IMG/VR virus record: IMGVR_UViG_3300009474_000012
Location: 1-24,973 of that record
From: a virus
Length of the DNA: 24,973 bases
Direction: 5' to 3' (one strand)
Shown: in pieces, positions 8,601-15,480 of the stretch
Numbering within the stretch: the first letter of the stretch is position 1
How the letters are laid out: each line of letters begins with the position of its first letter
The notes under the pieces: generated by a model
Databases searched by the model: none
What the model saw: only the letters and a program-made list of their open reading frames with translations
Told to the model about the DNA's origin: nothing
Translations under genes and position numbers: made by a program

Positions 8601-9680
8601 AAAAAATGTGTTAAATGCTTGTGCTATGTCTTTGCAGTAAAGAGCATCGCTAGGTTTGTATAAGACTAACTCATCAATAGTAAGTGCTACAAGTGGCTCA
8701 TTACCAGTAATGTTTACTCCTACTTGCGGATTGCCATTTACGCTAAATCTTTTATCAATCAAAAAGCATTCAAAAATATCTTGACCAAAATAACGTATGT
8801 AGCCTATTTCTATAAAAGGTATATTAATATCAAGGCCTGATACTAAAAGATTGACAGACTTGTTTGAAATATCGTCTGACTCTCCACTAAATGTTACAAC
8901 TGCAGCACCTGCATTGTTGCTTACAAATAATGGAACAGGCCCAGATTGACTAAGAAAAGATGTTGTTAAATAGTTTAAATCTGTGTACCTAACAAAGAAA
9001 AAATAGTTGCCTACTTTTAAACTTCCAGAACCATAATTTTGAAAATCAACTATTGGATGATTGGAGTTTTCATTTATACCATTTATGTAACCAGACTGTA
9101 TCATGCCGGCAGTTACATAACGATTGTTTGGCGCACCAGTTCTTAGTACAAATCCATTATTAACGCTACGCCATGGAAGATTATCGTCAGTCCAGTAAAG
9201 ATTAACAGAACCATCAAAATCCAACCTTGCTTCAACTCGCAATGGCTTGTCGCATTTAAACCCAAGCAATGGAGTGGTAAACTCTCCAAGATTAGTAACC
9301 GTTGAAACAAGACAAGATTCGTCAATATCTGGTATGTATATCTGAGCTGTATAGTTTCTTAATGGCCTATAATCTCTAGTTATGTAGTTTGTTGTTGGAT
9401 CGGGAGAAGGATAAGAACCAATCTCGCAAAAGCTTGTAGATGGATTGTATGAAAAGATAAAAAGGAATCCATCAAACTCGACAGACCCTATTGGCACATA
9501 ATCTTCTTTTAGTTGAAATGTTTCTTCGTTACCCTTAATGTTTGCTGCCCAAAGCGTTCCTTCTTCTCTTCTGGCAAGTCTTATGTTATGACCATCAAGA
9601 TAAATATCTTGTGATCTATCGGTAAGGCTCATGTCAGAGTTTAAACCCTTATAGAATCTGTTAACGGTGGGCTGTGCCAT
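5646..9680 (-). CDS. Tail muzzle / stabilisation protein (T7 gp12-like nozzle)
   Basis: 1344 residues, ATG start, one base downstream of the ring-protein gene. The N-terminus (MAQPTVNRFYKGLNSDMSLTDRSQDIYLDGHNIRL) is the usual opening of tail-nozzle proteins: a short strand with GLNxD followed by YLDGxNIRL. The rest is long, beta-rich and low in cysteine, as expected of a multi-propeller tail tube tip. In crAss-like phages this gene, called stabilisation or muzzle protein, follows the ring proteins and closes the short tail, forming the channel gate and binding fibres. The length fits that family. The C-terminal 450 residues look well ordered (KHIFGAVRDGYRQFI, WNKRAVLRVAGGEVQML). The central part, roughly 7,020-8,110, is more AT-rich than both ends. 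Confidence 0.8.
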   Translation of the reverse strand: MAQPTVNRFYKGLNSDMSLTDRSQDIYLDGHNIRLARREEGTLWAANIKGNEETFQLKEDYVPIGSVEFDGFLFIFSYNPSTSFCEIGSYPSPDPTTNYITRDYRPLRNYTAQIYIPDIDESCLVSTVTNLGEFTTPLLGFKCDKPLRVEARLDFDGSVNLYWTDDNLPWRSVNNGFVLRTGAPNNRYVTAGMIQSGYINGINENSNHPIVDFQNYGSGSLKVGNYFFFVRYTDLNYLTTSFLSQSGPVPLFVSNNAGAAVVTFSGESDDISNKSVNLLVSGLDINIPFIEIGYIRYFGQDIFECFLIDKRFSVNGNPQVGVNITGNEPLVALTIDELVLYKPSDALYCKDIAQAFNTFFLANTRGPVLDHPDLRKFMCALTLSESYTNNGPADEIRTDQNNNPYSTDGNETEEKVGYFSGETYCFAIVPVFKGGFTGLPYPVTGYDNYLNTMANSNNQGIFRFRRYFNAPAYDGTNTFIKGINVNTSGAATIYNTSLWLQENLEGIYVTRADRKPNLLFQGLSLRCYNGKMNPRPYKDNISLYFQGPSPVSFNVTEENWNTERIIPLFEPATYCMYQELFLNNASSFKTFNYAKPYEFNQRNDFVDKNSLAIFSTDYYIGRENVPDNSYVELLATTRYFDHWRRESTSLNPFVINDRSAIGNWKTSSTDIGPTTPAFIRFEPLYNNVDIPDRGVIQTFVGYNQNGLNIVTPEGFSSNCLNIVGWTAVPNTRFVSRFDEGKIASQDGLYYYKGEVNSSSAFYEISLPIATPDYVAITNAPAYNAPFETQYNHYIDAWNRSIVNTYIANPNTLTYTDFYDFKNTEFYPISKFQNITDFLASAQHTYYRGDCIVSRTYLKLQNASNENISQEFYDILSNVIGTATPVQNTNAEEALDSFQKGYGHWVSVVTENKYNPNYRYELGRNYFYPKTNPLNPGIDFAWIYDSPESFFYNKGMSEYLGPRAGVGIDLLQPLSDNRFPTRIRPSLKHIFGAVRDGYRQFIPADAKDFDYEAGEIQALAVMFDYLYSFQNRAINLHPINERVTQQSTSGSTAILGQSTGLTEYRQVIKRGYGTQHRFGVIKANQALYCIDWNKRAVLRVAGGEVQMLDVEKGVQSWFRRIVAIGSTGYSDALEVLPNAHTCGLGIHGVYNRKYKEVIWTLKLGEETKTIAFSEEMDTFLGTHGYKPNMYAQVEEDLYSFVDNKAWLHDVKDKYDNFYNIQDIWKIKVSVAEGAEITKHYDNIVITSNNRVFSAIKFETQHQLAEQRPFQPTTEFWYAPTYRENEWRLPIRRADNVKEPELNIYDDFGFDKTPMRGRYLIVELEYDGDKELWVRELMTYFNLSFA

Positions 9681-9681
9681 T

Positions 9682-10323
9682 TTATCTTAAATTAAAAAAC
9701 TGAGCATTACGCAGCATCCATGCTGTGCTTTCCATATCATCTATACTAAGTTGTCTTGTGTCGCCTATTGCTACTTGGTAATGATTAGCCGCTTCTTCTT
9801 CAAATAAACCATAAACATCAGGTCGCATCTTACCTCTAACTAGTTCATCACGAGCAAGTATTCTTATTACTTCATACGCACAATAATCTAACTGACTTGG
9901 CGCTATCTGTATTTCTTGGCAGCTTTGTCCATTTTCATCAGTTACTTCTACTGTTGGAACAGCATAGTAATCAATGTAAATAGTACCCTCTCTTATCCAG
10001 GATGGTTTAATGTGTGTGTTTGTTTTATCGTAACGGCCGAAAGATTTTAACCTTGTTGATTCCATTGCATCACCAGTTCTAGCGCCATGGCTATTATCTC
10101 CGTACGCGCGTAACAACCTAAGTAGGTCGCATGGAAGTTCGCCAATGCCGTTTGTTATTTGAACAGGCACAGCGGCTTTTGTAATCATTGATATTGCAGC
10201 TCTGGAGTCTATTGCGCATTTATACACCAATCTCTTAATTCTTGGGAGATTTGACGACACGTCTATAAAGTCCGCTAAGTCTGTTATGCGCTGCAATACG
10301 TTCCTGTATGTCAATACTTTCAT
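9682..10323 (-). CDS. Tail ring / head-tail adaptor protein next to the muzzle
   Basis: 213 residues with an ATG start. The helical N-terminus (MKVLTYRNVLQRITDLADFI) and the pattern GELPCDLLRLLRAYGD, IYIDYYAVPTVEVTDENG, then a helix starting IAPSQLDYCAYEVI, match the fold logic of T7 gp11/P22 gp4-type adaptor rings: helix bundle, small beta domain with a Pro-[DC]-[FL] turn, and a C-terminal helix. Position immediately before the muzzle gene fits the lowest ring of the crAss-like tail barrel. The first 89 bases overlap the end of the preceding gene in another frame. The next internal Met is 46 residues on and would remove the N-terminal helices, so the long start is kept. Confidence 0.65.
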   Translation of the reverse strand: MKVLTYRNVLQRITDLADFIDVSSNLPRIKRLVYKCAIDSRAAISMITKAAVPVQITNGIGELPCDLLRLLRAYGDNSHGARTGDAMESTRLKSFGRYDKTNTHIKPSWIREGTIYIDYYAVPTVEVTDENGQSCQEIQIAPSQLDYCAYEVIRILARDELVRGKMRPDVYGLFEEEAANHYQVAIGDTRQLSIDDMESTAWMLRNAQFFNLR

Positions 10324-10945
10324 ATTCTCTTTTTTTAAGAATGTACGCGTTCTTTAGCTTTCTTTTTAGTTCGTTTTCTAATATCACTATTGGATAATAA
10401 TCTGAAATGCGCTCTATCGTTCCCGGAACTATTGAAAGAATAAGATTCTCAAAGTTAGTAAAAATACCTTTATCTTTAAACACTCCTATTTTAAAATATC
10501 CTTCAAGTGTACGATTATTTGTTCTAGTTGCTGCAAATGTAATCTTGTTTCCTGTTTCTATCATGTCATCAATCAACAACTTTATCAACAAATCAGCCAG
10601 GTACATTACAAACTTTTTCTTCTTTCTTTCAAACATCCCTTTTGGCTGTGTGTCTGTATCTGGAAGCCATTTTCGTTTTATAAACCTACCTAACTTTCCT
10701 ATGCGCACTGCTCGATGTAGATTTCTTTTTTGGTCGTAATCCCAGTTGTTTTCGTCAAAGAATATCCTATAGTTTATGTTATCAAAGTTATCTATTTTTC
10801 TGTTTAGCCTGTATCTTTTCTTTCTTATAAAATAGTTTGTTCCGTGATTTCTGTAGGCTTTTTTCCTTTTTATTAACTTCCTTTTTGTGATTCCCAAGGG
10901 TCTGTATACCACAGTCCCCCCTCTCTCGGTATTGATCTTTTCCAT
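10235..10945 (-). CDS. Basic protein of unknown function, neck gene cluster
   Basis: 236 residues from the ATG at 10,945. Strongly basic N-terminal third (KRKLIKRKKAYRNH, RKKRYRLNRK, FERKKKKF), then a helical hydrophobic segment (YLADLLIKLLIDDMI) and a mixed part with KITFAATRTNNRTLEGYFKIG. There is no recognised family. The basic character suggests binding of nucleic acid or an acidic partner. The start overlaps the previous gene by 73 bases and the end overlaps the next by 89. A TTG about 50 bases inside could give a shorter product with little overlap, so the start is uncertain; the reading frame itself is long and its stop is fixed. Placement among ring genes suggests a virion or assembly role. 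Confidence 0.6.
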   Translation of the reverse strand: MEKINTERGGTVVYRPLGITKRKLIKRKKAYRNHGTNYFIRKKRYRLNRKIDNFDNINYRIFFDENNWDYDQKRNLHRAVRIGKLGRFIKRKWLPDTDTQPKGMFERKKKKFVMYLADLLIKLLIDDMIETGNKITFAATRTNNRTLEGYFKIGVFKDKGIFTNFENLILSIVPGTIERISDYYPIVILENELKRKLKNAYILKKREYESIDIQERIAAHNRLSGLYRRVVKSPKN

Positions 10946-11322
10946 GGCGGTGTAAATAAATCTACATCCTTTCCTGATGTTTCGTCTTCGTAAGCGCTTT
11001 TTACAGGTGGATATTTTAAAGAATCAGTTTCTACAAAATTTTTTGACGTTACTACAAGCATTAAAAAAGAACCCTTTACGGTTGGCCATAAATATTCTCC
11101 TTCTTTGCACGTAGCAAAAGCATTGATATTGTAATTTCTTAAAACTTCCTTTGGCACTCCACCGCAACCACAACCAACTTCTACGTCTTCATATGAGTCA
11201 AACTTAAACTGCATACCTTGATAAATAATATACCTTTTACCAAATGGATCTACAGTCACATAGTTTTTTTGCGCTTCAACGTACAAGTCATTGTACTTTA
11301 AGTTTTTTTGTAATCCTGGCAT
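10873..11322 (-). CDS. Small virion/neck protein with CGCGG motif, unknown
   Basis: 149 residues; the ATG overlaps the stop of the upstream gene by one base (TAATG). The sequence looks like a compact beta-rich protein (KRYIIYQGMQFKFDSYEDVEVG) with the short metal-binding-like motif GCGCGGVP and an aromatic, proline-rich C-terminus (FTPPWKRSIPREGGLWYTDPW) that could act as a docking arm. No family recognised. Its position between two ring-type genes makes it a candidate minor ring or connector component. Confidence 0.6.
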   Translation of the reverse strand: MPGLQKNLKYNDLYVEAQKNYVTVDPFGKRYIIYQGMQFKFDSYEDVEVGCGCGGVPKEVLRNYNINAFATCKEGEYLWPTVKGSFLMLVVTSKNFVETDSLKYPPVKSAYEDETSGKDVDLFTPPWKRSIPREGGLWYTDPWESQKGS

Positions 11323-11951
11323 TAGTTGTCGCTATTTGTGTTATTCATTTTATCAATTCTTCTTTGAATTAAGAATGACGATAAATCTACTTTGATTTGT
11401 TGCTCTATTTCATCTATATGGTCGGCTGGTACAAATACATCATCTTCTGGACAACCGCAGGCAAATGGGTCAGCAAAGATTCCTTTTACCATAAGTATTT
11501 TTGTATCAACTGTTGGTAAGTCATACACATCTGCCTTTTGTCCTGTAAGAACAAAATATGGATTCTTTTTATCACAACCAAACTGAGCATAACTTACAAA
11601 CTCTGTACTTGATTCATCGCGCCATTCAAAAGGATGCTTTCCATCTACGGTGCCAAGATATTTTAATGCACGTCTTCCTAACTGAGCAAGAAGTTCTGGT
11701 ATCTTTCCTCTAATAACTGTTACAGGAGCGCCAGGACACACAGGTTCACAATTAACATCAAAGCAACACTGATTGTAGTATTGACCTGCAATAGAACCAA
11801 GATTTTGACGAAGATACTTAGATAAAATGTTTGCCCTTGCTACAAGCACTTTATCGCGTATCATTTTTCTGTTTAATCTTGTATCGTCATAAACAGCAAT
11901 CAAGTCATTCATCAATCTTGATGTTACTGCTTCAAGGCTTTGAAAACTCAT
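11322..11951 (-). CDS. Ring-type head-tail connector candidate, Cys-rich
   Basis: 209 residues, ATG start overlapping the upstream stop by four bases (ATGA). The N-terminal half is helical (FQSLEAVTSRLMNDLIAVYDD, DKVLVARANILSKYLRQN), followed by a cysteine cluster (YNQCCFDVNCEPVCPGAP) and a beta-rich part with TKILMVKGIFADP and ACGCPED, ending in a charged helix (IDEIEQQIKVDLSSFLIQRR). The helix bundle, beta domain and C-terminal helix layout, together with neighbours, suggests one of the stacked dodecameric rings of a crAss-like tail barrel. The specific ring cannot be told from sequence. The cysteines may bind metal or form disulfides in the mature virion. Confidence 0.55.
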   Translation of the reverse strand: MSFQSLEAVTSRLMNDLIAVYDDTRLNRKMIRDKVLVARANILSKYLRQNLGSIAGQYYNQCCFDVNCEPVCPGAPVTVIRGKIPELLAQLGRRALKYLGTVDGKHPFEWRDESSTEFVSYAQFGCDKKNPYFVLTGQKADVYDLPTVDTKILMVKGIFADPFACGCPEDDVFVPADHIDEIEQQIKVDLSSFLIQRRIDKMNNTNSDN

Positions 11952-12367
11952 GTTCGTAGTTTATGGGTTAATACAGTTATTGCTGATGATATAGGAATGC
12001 CTAAAATCCAAATATATAATGGGTACTGGTTATATACAATCCAGTAAATCAATGTTCCATAAAAAGAAGACATACATACCATACATGTCAGCAATGGCTT
12101 GTGCCATAGATTGCGATAAAGATGTAATAGTTCAAGCTTTTGCAATGCCGGGTTAATCCACTCTGAAGATTGGTATTGTCGTCTTCTCATTTCCTTGTAT
12201 CCAGATATTTCTATCTTTCTCTTGTCTAGTTTTATAGACCTAGATATATTTTCCATCCACGCTTTAATCGGGTATAGAATGCCGCCACTGTTGGCAGCGG
12301 CACTCAAACCCTGTGTAAAAAGCGAAACTAAGACAGAAAAGAACAAGGTCTCGCTCAGTATCATCAT
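11948..12367 (-). CDS. Small two-to-three-helix membrane protein with CxxC
   Basis: 139 residues; ATG at 12,367 shares one base with the upstream stop. An N-terminal hydrophobic helix (ILSETLFFSVLVSLFTQGLSAAA) is followed by a basic cytoplasmic-looking loop, then a hairpin of two helices at about 92-135 (LTCMVCMSSFYGTLIYWIVY and PLYIWILGIPISSAITVL). The CMVCMSSFYG motif resembles the CxxC-S-x-W/Y-G motif of small DUF1360-type membrane proteins found in phages; that match is from memory. A membrane protein between virion genes is out of place for a structural role and may act on the host envelope or be a late accessory gene. Confidence 0.6.
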   Translation of the reverse strand: MMILSETLFFSVLVSLFTQGLSAAANSGGILYPIKAWMENISRSIKLDKRKIEISGYKEMRRRQYQSSEWINPALQKLELLHLYRNLWHKPLLTCMVCMSSFYGTLIYWIVYNQYPLYIWILGIPISSAITVLTHKLRT

Positions 12368-13524
12368 TACTCTCCTACGTAGTTTACGTATTGTTGTGGA
12401 AGAGAAATAACAGCGTAATCTCCAAATGCATCAATTGGTGCACCAAATGTAATAACACCAGCAGCTTCTGAAATAACACCAGTACCGCCAAAGATTGCAT
12501 CAGCATTAGATACAAAATCAACAAGGCTAGTGCCTGATACAGAGAATGACAAAGAACCAATAGTAATTACATACGTAGTTCCGTCAATTGCATCAAATTC
12601 AAGTGAGCTTGCGTCTACACCAGTAACTGGTCCAATGATGCCTGATTGATATCCAGGAGCATTGTCAAGTCTATTACATGGATCTATTTCATTAATAAGC
12701 GAATCAATAAAATCGTTAAATCCAGGAGCAGCGCTGTTTACATACATTATCAAATCAAATGGCGTAGCACCTGTGTGTAGGTGTCCGCTATTTTGATTGT
12801 CATAGAAATCGCTACATGCGTCAATACAACCTTTGAGTTTGATTACGCAAATAGTCTGGCACCACATAAACTGATCTCTTGGTGCTTCGCCAAATACGTG
12901 ACCTACTTCTTGCGGGAACTGCTGTAGTAGTTTTTCTCTACTAAGAATAGCTTCTACGCCATCTTGGATTTCAGTAAATAAAGGAACTTCAGTAGAAGCC
13001 AAGTTATTGTTTGGCAACTGATAAATACCAAGAAGATTGTAAGTAGCTAATCCAGAACATGGTAATGTCAATGTTAATACAGCGCCATTTACTGTTGCTT
13101 CAAGCAAAAACTGATCGTGCTGATCATTTTGATTTTGAAGGTCAAGAATGTAAGTATAAAACCATTGAGCCAATGCAATACCTGTTGTAGATACAGCGTC
13201 TATTGGACCTTGATATACATATTGCTTACGCTGATTGTATTCAAAATAGGTTTGGTTGTCAAAGTCTGGATTTCTGTCAAGTAGTAATGTGAAACCATCA
13301 GATTTACCACATTCGTTACAAGGACCAAAATCAACATCTTGAAACTCAATTTCCCAAACATTTTGCTGACAAGGCGAAGCACATACTTTTTCACATCTTC
13401 TAACAGATTCTGCTAGGATAGATATTTGATCGACGATTCTGATTTCACCAGGAAAGTTAGGGTCAGTGCTGATTGTACTGCCTGATGGTGAAGGAATCCA
13501 AAGTTTTTGAGCATTACTTTGCAT
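12367..13524 (-). CDS. Cysteine-rich virion protein, unknown function
   Basis: 385 residues, ATG start, 20 bases after the upstream gene. The N-terminal region carries ordered cysteines: RRCEKVCASPCQQN (C-x3-C-x3-C), GPCNECGK (C-x2-C), and later WCQTICVIKLKGCIDAC (C-x3-C-x6-C-x3-C). The C-terminal third (from about 290) is a Gly/Ser/Thr/Val-rich beta region (TYVITIGSLSFSVSGTSLVDF) like small beta-sandwich domains of phage decoration or fibre proteins. Position between a ring-type gene and the membrane-protein gene suggests a head or neck accessory protein. I do not recognise a named family. Confidence 0.55.
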   Translation of the reverse strand: MQSNAQKLWIPSPSGSTISTDPNFPGEIRIVDQISILAESVRRCEKVCASPCQQNVWEIEFQDVDFGPCNECGKSDGFTLLLDRNPDFDNQTYFEYNQRKQYVYQGPIDAVSTTGIALAQWFYTYILDLQNQNDQHDQFLLEATVNGAVLTLTLPCSGLATYNLLGIYQLPNNNLASTEVPLFTEIQDGVEAILSREKLLQQFPQEVGHVFGEAPRDQFMWCQTICVIKLKGCIDACSDFYDNQNSGHLHTGATPFDLIMYVNSAAPGFNDFIDSLINEIDPCNRLDNAPGYQSGIIGPVTGVDASSLEFDAIDGTTYVITIGSLSFSVSGTSLVDFVSNADAIFGGTGVISEAAGVITFGAPIDAFGDYAVISLPQQYVNYVGE

Positions 13525-13544
13525 GATGTTAATAAATTATTCCG

Positions 13545-14267
13545 CTATGTTGGTACATTAGGCGGAGGTGTTTGTAAAAAATTTCTTTCAGTTATTGGAA
13601 GCATTGACTGAACTCTTGGATCTTTAATAGTTTCAAGATATGATATTACACAATGTTTTACAATCTCTAGCGTCTGTGGCCATGCAAACTCTGAGTCTAC
13701 ATTGTTTTGATTTGTTACATCAAAAAATATACGCTGAGGTAATCTCAAATATGCAATCTTTACATTTTGAACTATACTGTCTCCGCATCTAAATGTAAGT
13801 CTGTTACCTCTTTGATCGTAATAAAGATTTGGCCATTCGGCAGACGGCTTTTTATAGTAGTCATCTTCTATGGTAAATCTAAAATCATCTTTCAAGTGAG
13901 TAGCAGAAATATATCCAGATATAGTATTATCAACTTCGCAAGGTTGATTTATGTACTTTACTTTGACAGATACAGCCAGTAGGTGAAGATAATTGGCAGG
14001 CAATTGTACATATTCTTGTCCGGCAACAGCAGGTCCAAGATTTACCAATGGCGCAGGAAATCCCGCAATGCCATCTGTTACAACCTTTATGACAGATAGA
14101 TCGTCTATTTGTTTTTGATGCTGCTCATGAGCCCAATACCTGTTTTTGACATATTCAAGTGTAGCTATCCAAATGTGATAGTTAAACTCATCAGGAGTCA
14201 TACTAGTGGTATTATAATGCTTTAGTTCAGCAAGTACCGCCTTATATACTTCAACTACTGGTACCAT
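13545..14267 (-). CDS. Ring protein / head-tail connector candidate
   Basis: 240 residues; ATG shares one base with the stop of the upstream gene (TAATG). It begins with an adaptor-like helix pair (VVEVYKAVLAELKHYN, PDEFNYHIWIATLEYVKNRYW), then a beta domain containing YVQLPANYLHLLAVSVKVKY, where a Pro-x-x-[YF]-hydrophobic turn leads into a strand, RLTFRCGDSIVQNVKIAYLRLP, and finishes with a helix (LEIVKHCVISYLETI) and a proline-rich tail (TPPPNVPT). This is the T7 gp11-like connector layout. Being the first such gene after the capsid genes, it may be the ring that contacts the portal, by analogy with crAss-like tail barrels. Confidence 0.6.
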   Translation of the reverse strand: MVPVVEVYKAVLAELKHYNTTSMTPDEFNYHIWIATLEYVKNRYWAHEQHQKQIDDLSVIKVVTDGIAGFPAPLVNLGPAVAGQEYVQLPANYLHLLAVSVKVKYINQPCEVDNTISGYISATHLKDDFRFTIEDDYYKKPSAEWPNLYYDQRGNRLTFRCGDSIVQNVKIAYLRLPQRIFFDVTNQNNVDSEFAWPQTLEIVKHCVISYLETIKDPRVQSMLPITERNFLQTPPPNVPT

Positions 14268-15451
14268 TATTGATTATCAATATAGTTAGTCAAATATTCC
14301 TTTGCTTCCTTAAGGCTTGAATTTTCCGTGAAATCATGAACAATATTTTCATTATCCATGTAGTCAATCAACTGCTTTATGTTCATAAACTTTAAGTTTG
14401 CAGGAGCTTGCTTTTTTGTTGAAGTTACAACATTTGGTTCTCTCTTTACTTTAAGTCCATGTTTAGAAAGAAACGATACAGATGCGGCATCACGAACATA
14501 TCTTTCTTTTTCGATTTTGTTCTCGCCAACAACAATACCTTCAAGTTCTCTATAAGCTTTTATCAAGTCAAAATGCGTATCGATTTTAACCATCAGTTCG
14601 CTAAAGCTATCAGCAAGATGTGTTTTTTGTCCATAAACCGTAGGGTTTTTGAAATATGGACCATCAATACTACTTGCTTCAATATGACCTGAATGTATTA
14701 ATGCTTTTGCACAAATATAGTTCTCTTTCTTTTCAGTATCATGGGCACGTAACACTTCGTAAGGCATAGAGAATGCAACTTCGTCAAAGATTTCCTCAGC
14801 AATATCCTCATTGATATAAGGGTCTGCAGGATAGTCACCATCAAGAATAAGTATTCTAACACAGTCACGTTTCTGTTTTTTGCTAAGTTTGTCAATGAGC
14901 GCAGCAGCACCTTTTCTCTTTTTGATTTCTTTTTCTTTCTCCTGCTTCTCTTCTTCTTTAGAAAAGAAATAAAAGAATGCTCCATGGTCTAAAGCTTCTT
15001 GTTTGTCTTTTCCGATTGTAGATACAACCTCAAAAAGAACACGCACATAAGCTACATCGCGTGGATTAGAAAGATTAAAAAGTTGCCCTTCGCTTAACGA
15101 AAGAACAGAATCAGGGTGATACGGTTTCCCTGTTAGTGGATTTGTTGGTTCATTCAAGTAAAAGAATGGTACACCGCATTCTTCGTTGATGATTCTCTTT
15201 TCTTCCGATGTAAGACCATTTGCCCAGTAACCTGCAATCAAACCAGAACTGTCAAAAACTGGTGATGTATTGCCTGTTGCCAAGTCATCTATTTCAGGTC
15301 TTTTCTCGTCACGAAAAGTAATACCATCTTCACTAACATTTACTGTTTTGTACTTTTGTACCGCCCTAACTTCAAGATAGCCAGTTCCAAGAAGTCCTGC
15401 CTTTCTCAAAAGTTCTTCGTGTTGTTTTGGATAAAAAATTGTATTGTTCAT
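14267..15451 (-). CDS. Charged protein after the capsid gene, unknown
   Basis: 394 residues from the ATG at 15,451 (a GTG twelve bases upstream is possible but less likely). Visible parts: an N-terminal region with YLEVRAVQKYKTVNVSEDG and GNTSPVFDSSGLIAGYW; a middle helix block; a very charged linker near 170-185 (KEEEKQEKEKEIKKRKG); and a C-terminal helical half ending in ASSLKEAKEYL-like sequence. Directly following the major capsid gene, it could be a head accessory, packaged or assembly factor. No family recognised, and no catalytic motif seen. Confidence 0.6.
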   Translation of the reverse strand: MNNTIFYPKQHEELLRKAGLLGTGYLEVRAVQKYKTVNVSEDGITFRDEKRPEIDDLATGNTSPVFDSSGLIAGYWANGLTSEEKRIINEECGVPFFYLNEPTNPLTGKPYHPDSVLSLSEGQLFNLSNPRDVAYVRVLFEVVSTIGKDKQEALDHGAFFYFFSKEEEKQEKEKEIKKRKGAAALIDKLSKKQKRDCVRILILDGDYPADPYINEDIAEEIFDEVAFSMPYEVLRAHDTEKKENYICAKALIHSGHIEASSIDGPYFKNPTVYGQKTHLADSFSELMVKIDTHFDLIKAYRELEGIVVGENKIEKERYVRDAASVSFLSKHGLKVKREPNVVTSTKKQAPANLKFMNIKQLIDYMDNENIVHDFTENSSLKEAKEYLTNYIDNQ

Positions 15452-15480
15452 AATCTGTTTCACTTTTAAGTTAATAAATA

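Noticed and set aside
10407-10739. Plus-strand ORF of 110 codons
   Set aside because: Antisense of the basic 236-residue gene; Phe/Ser/Leu-rich complement of Lys/Arg codons.
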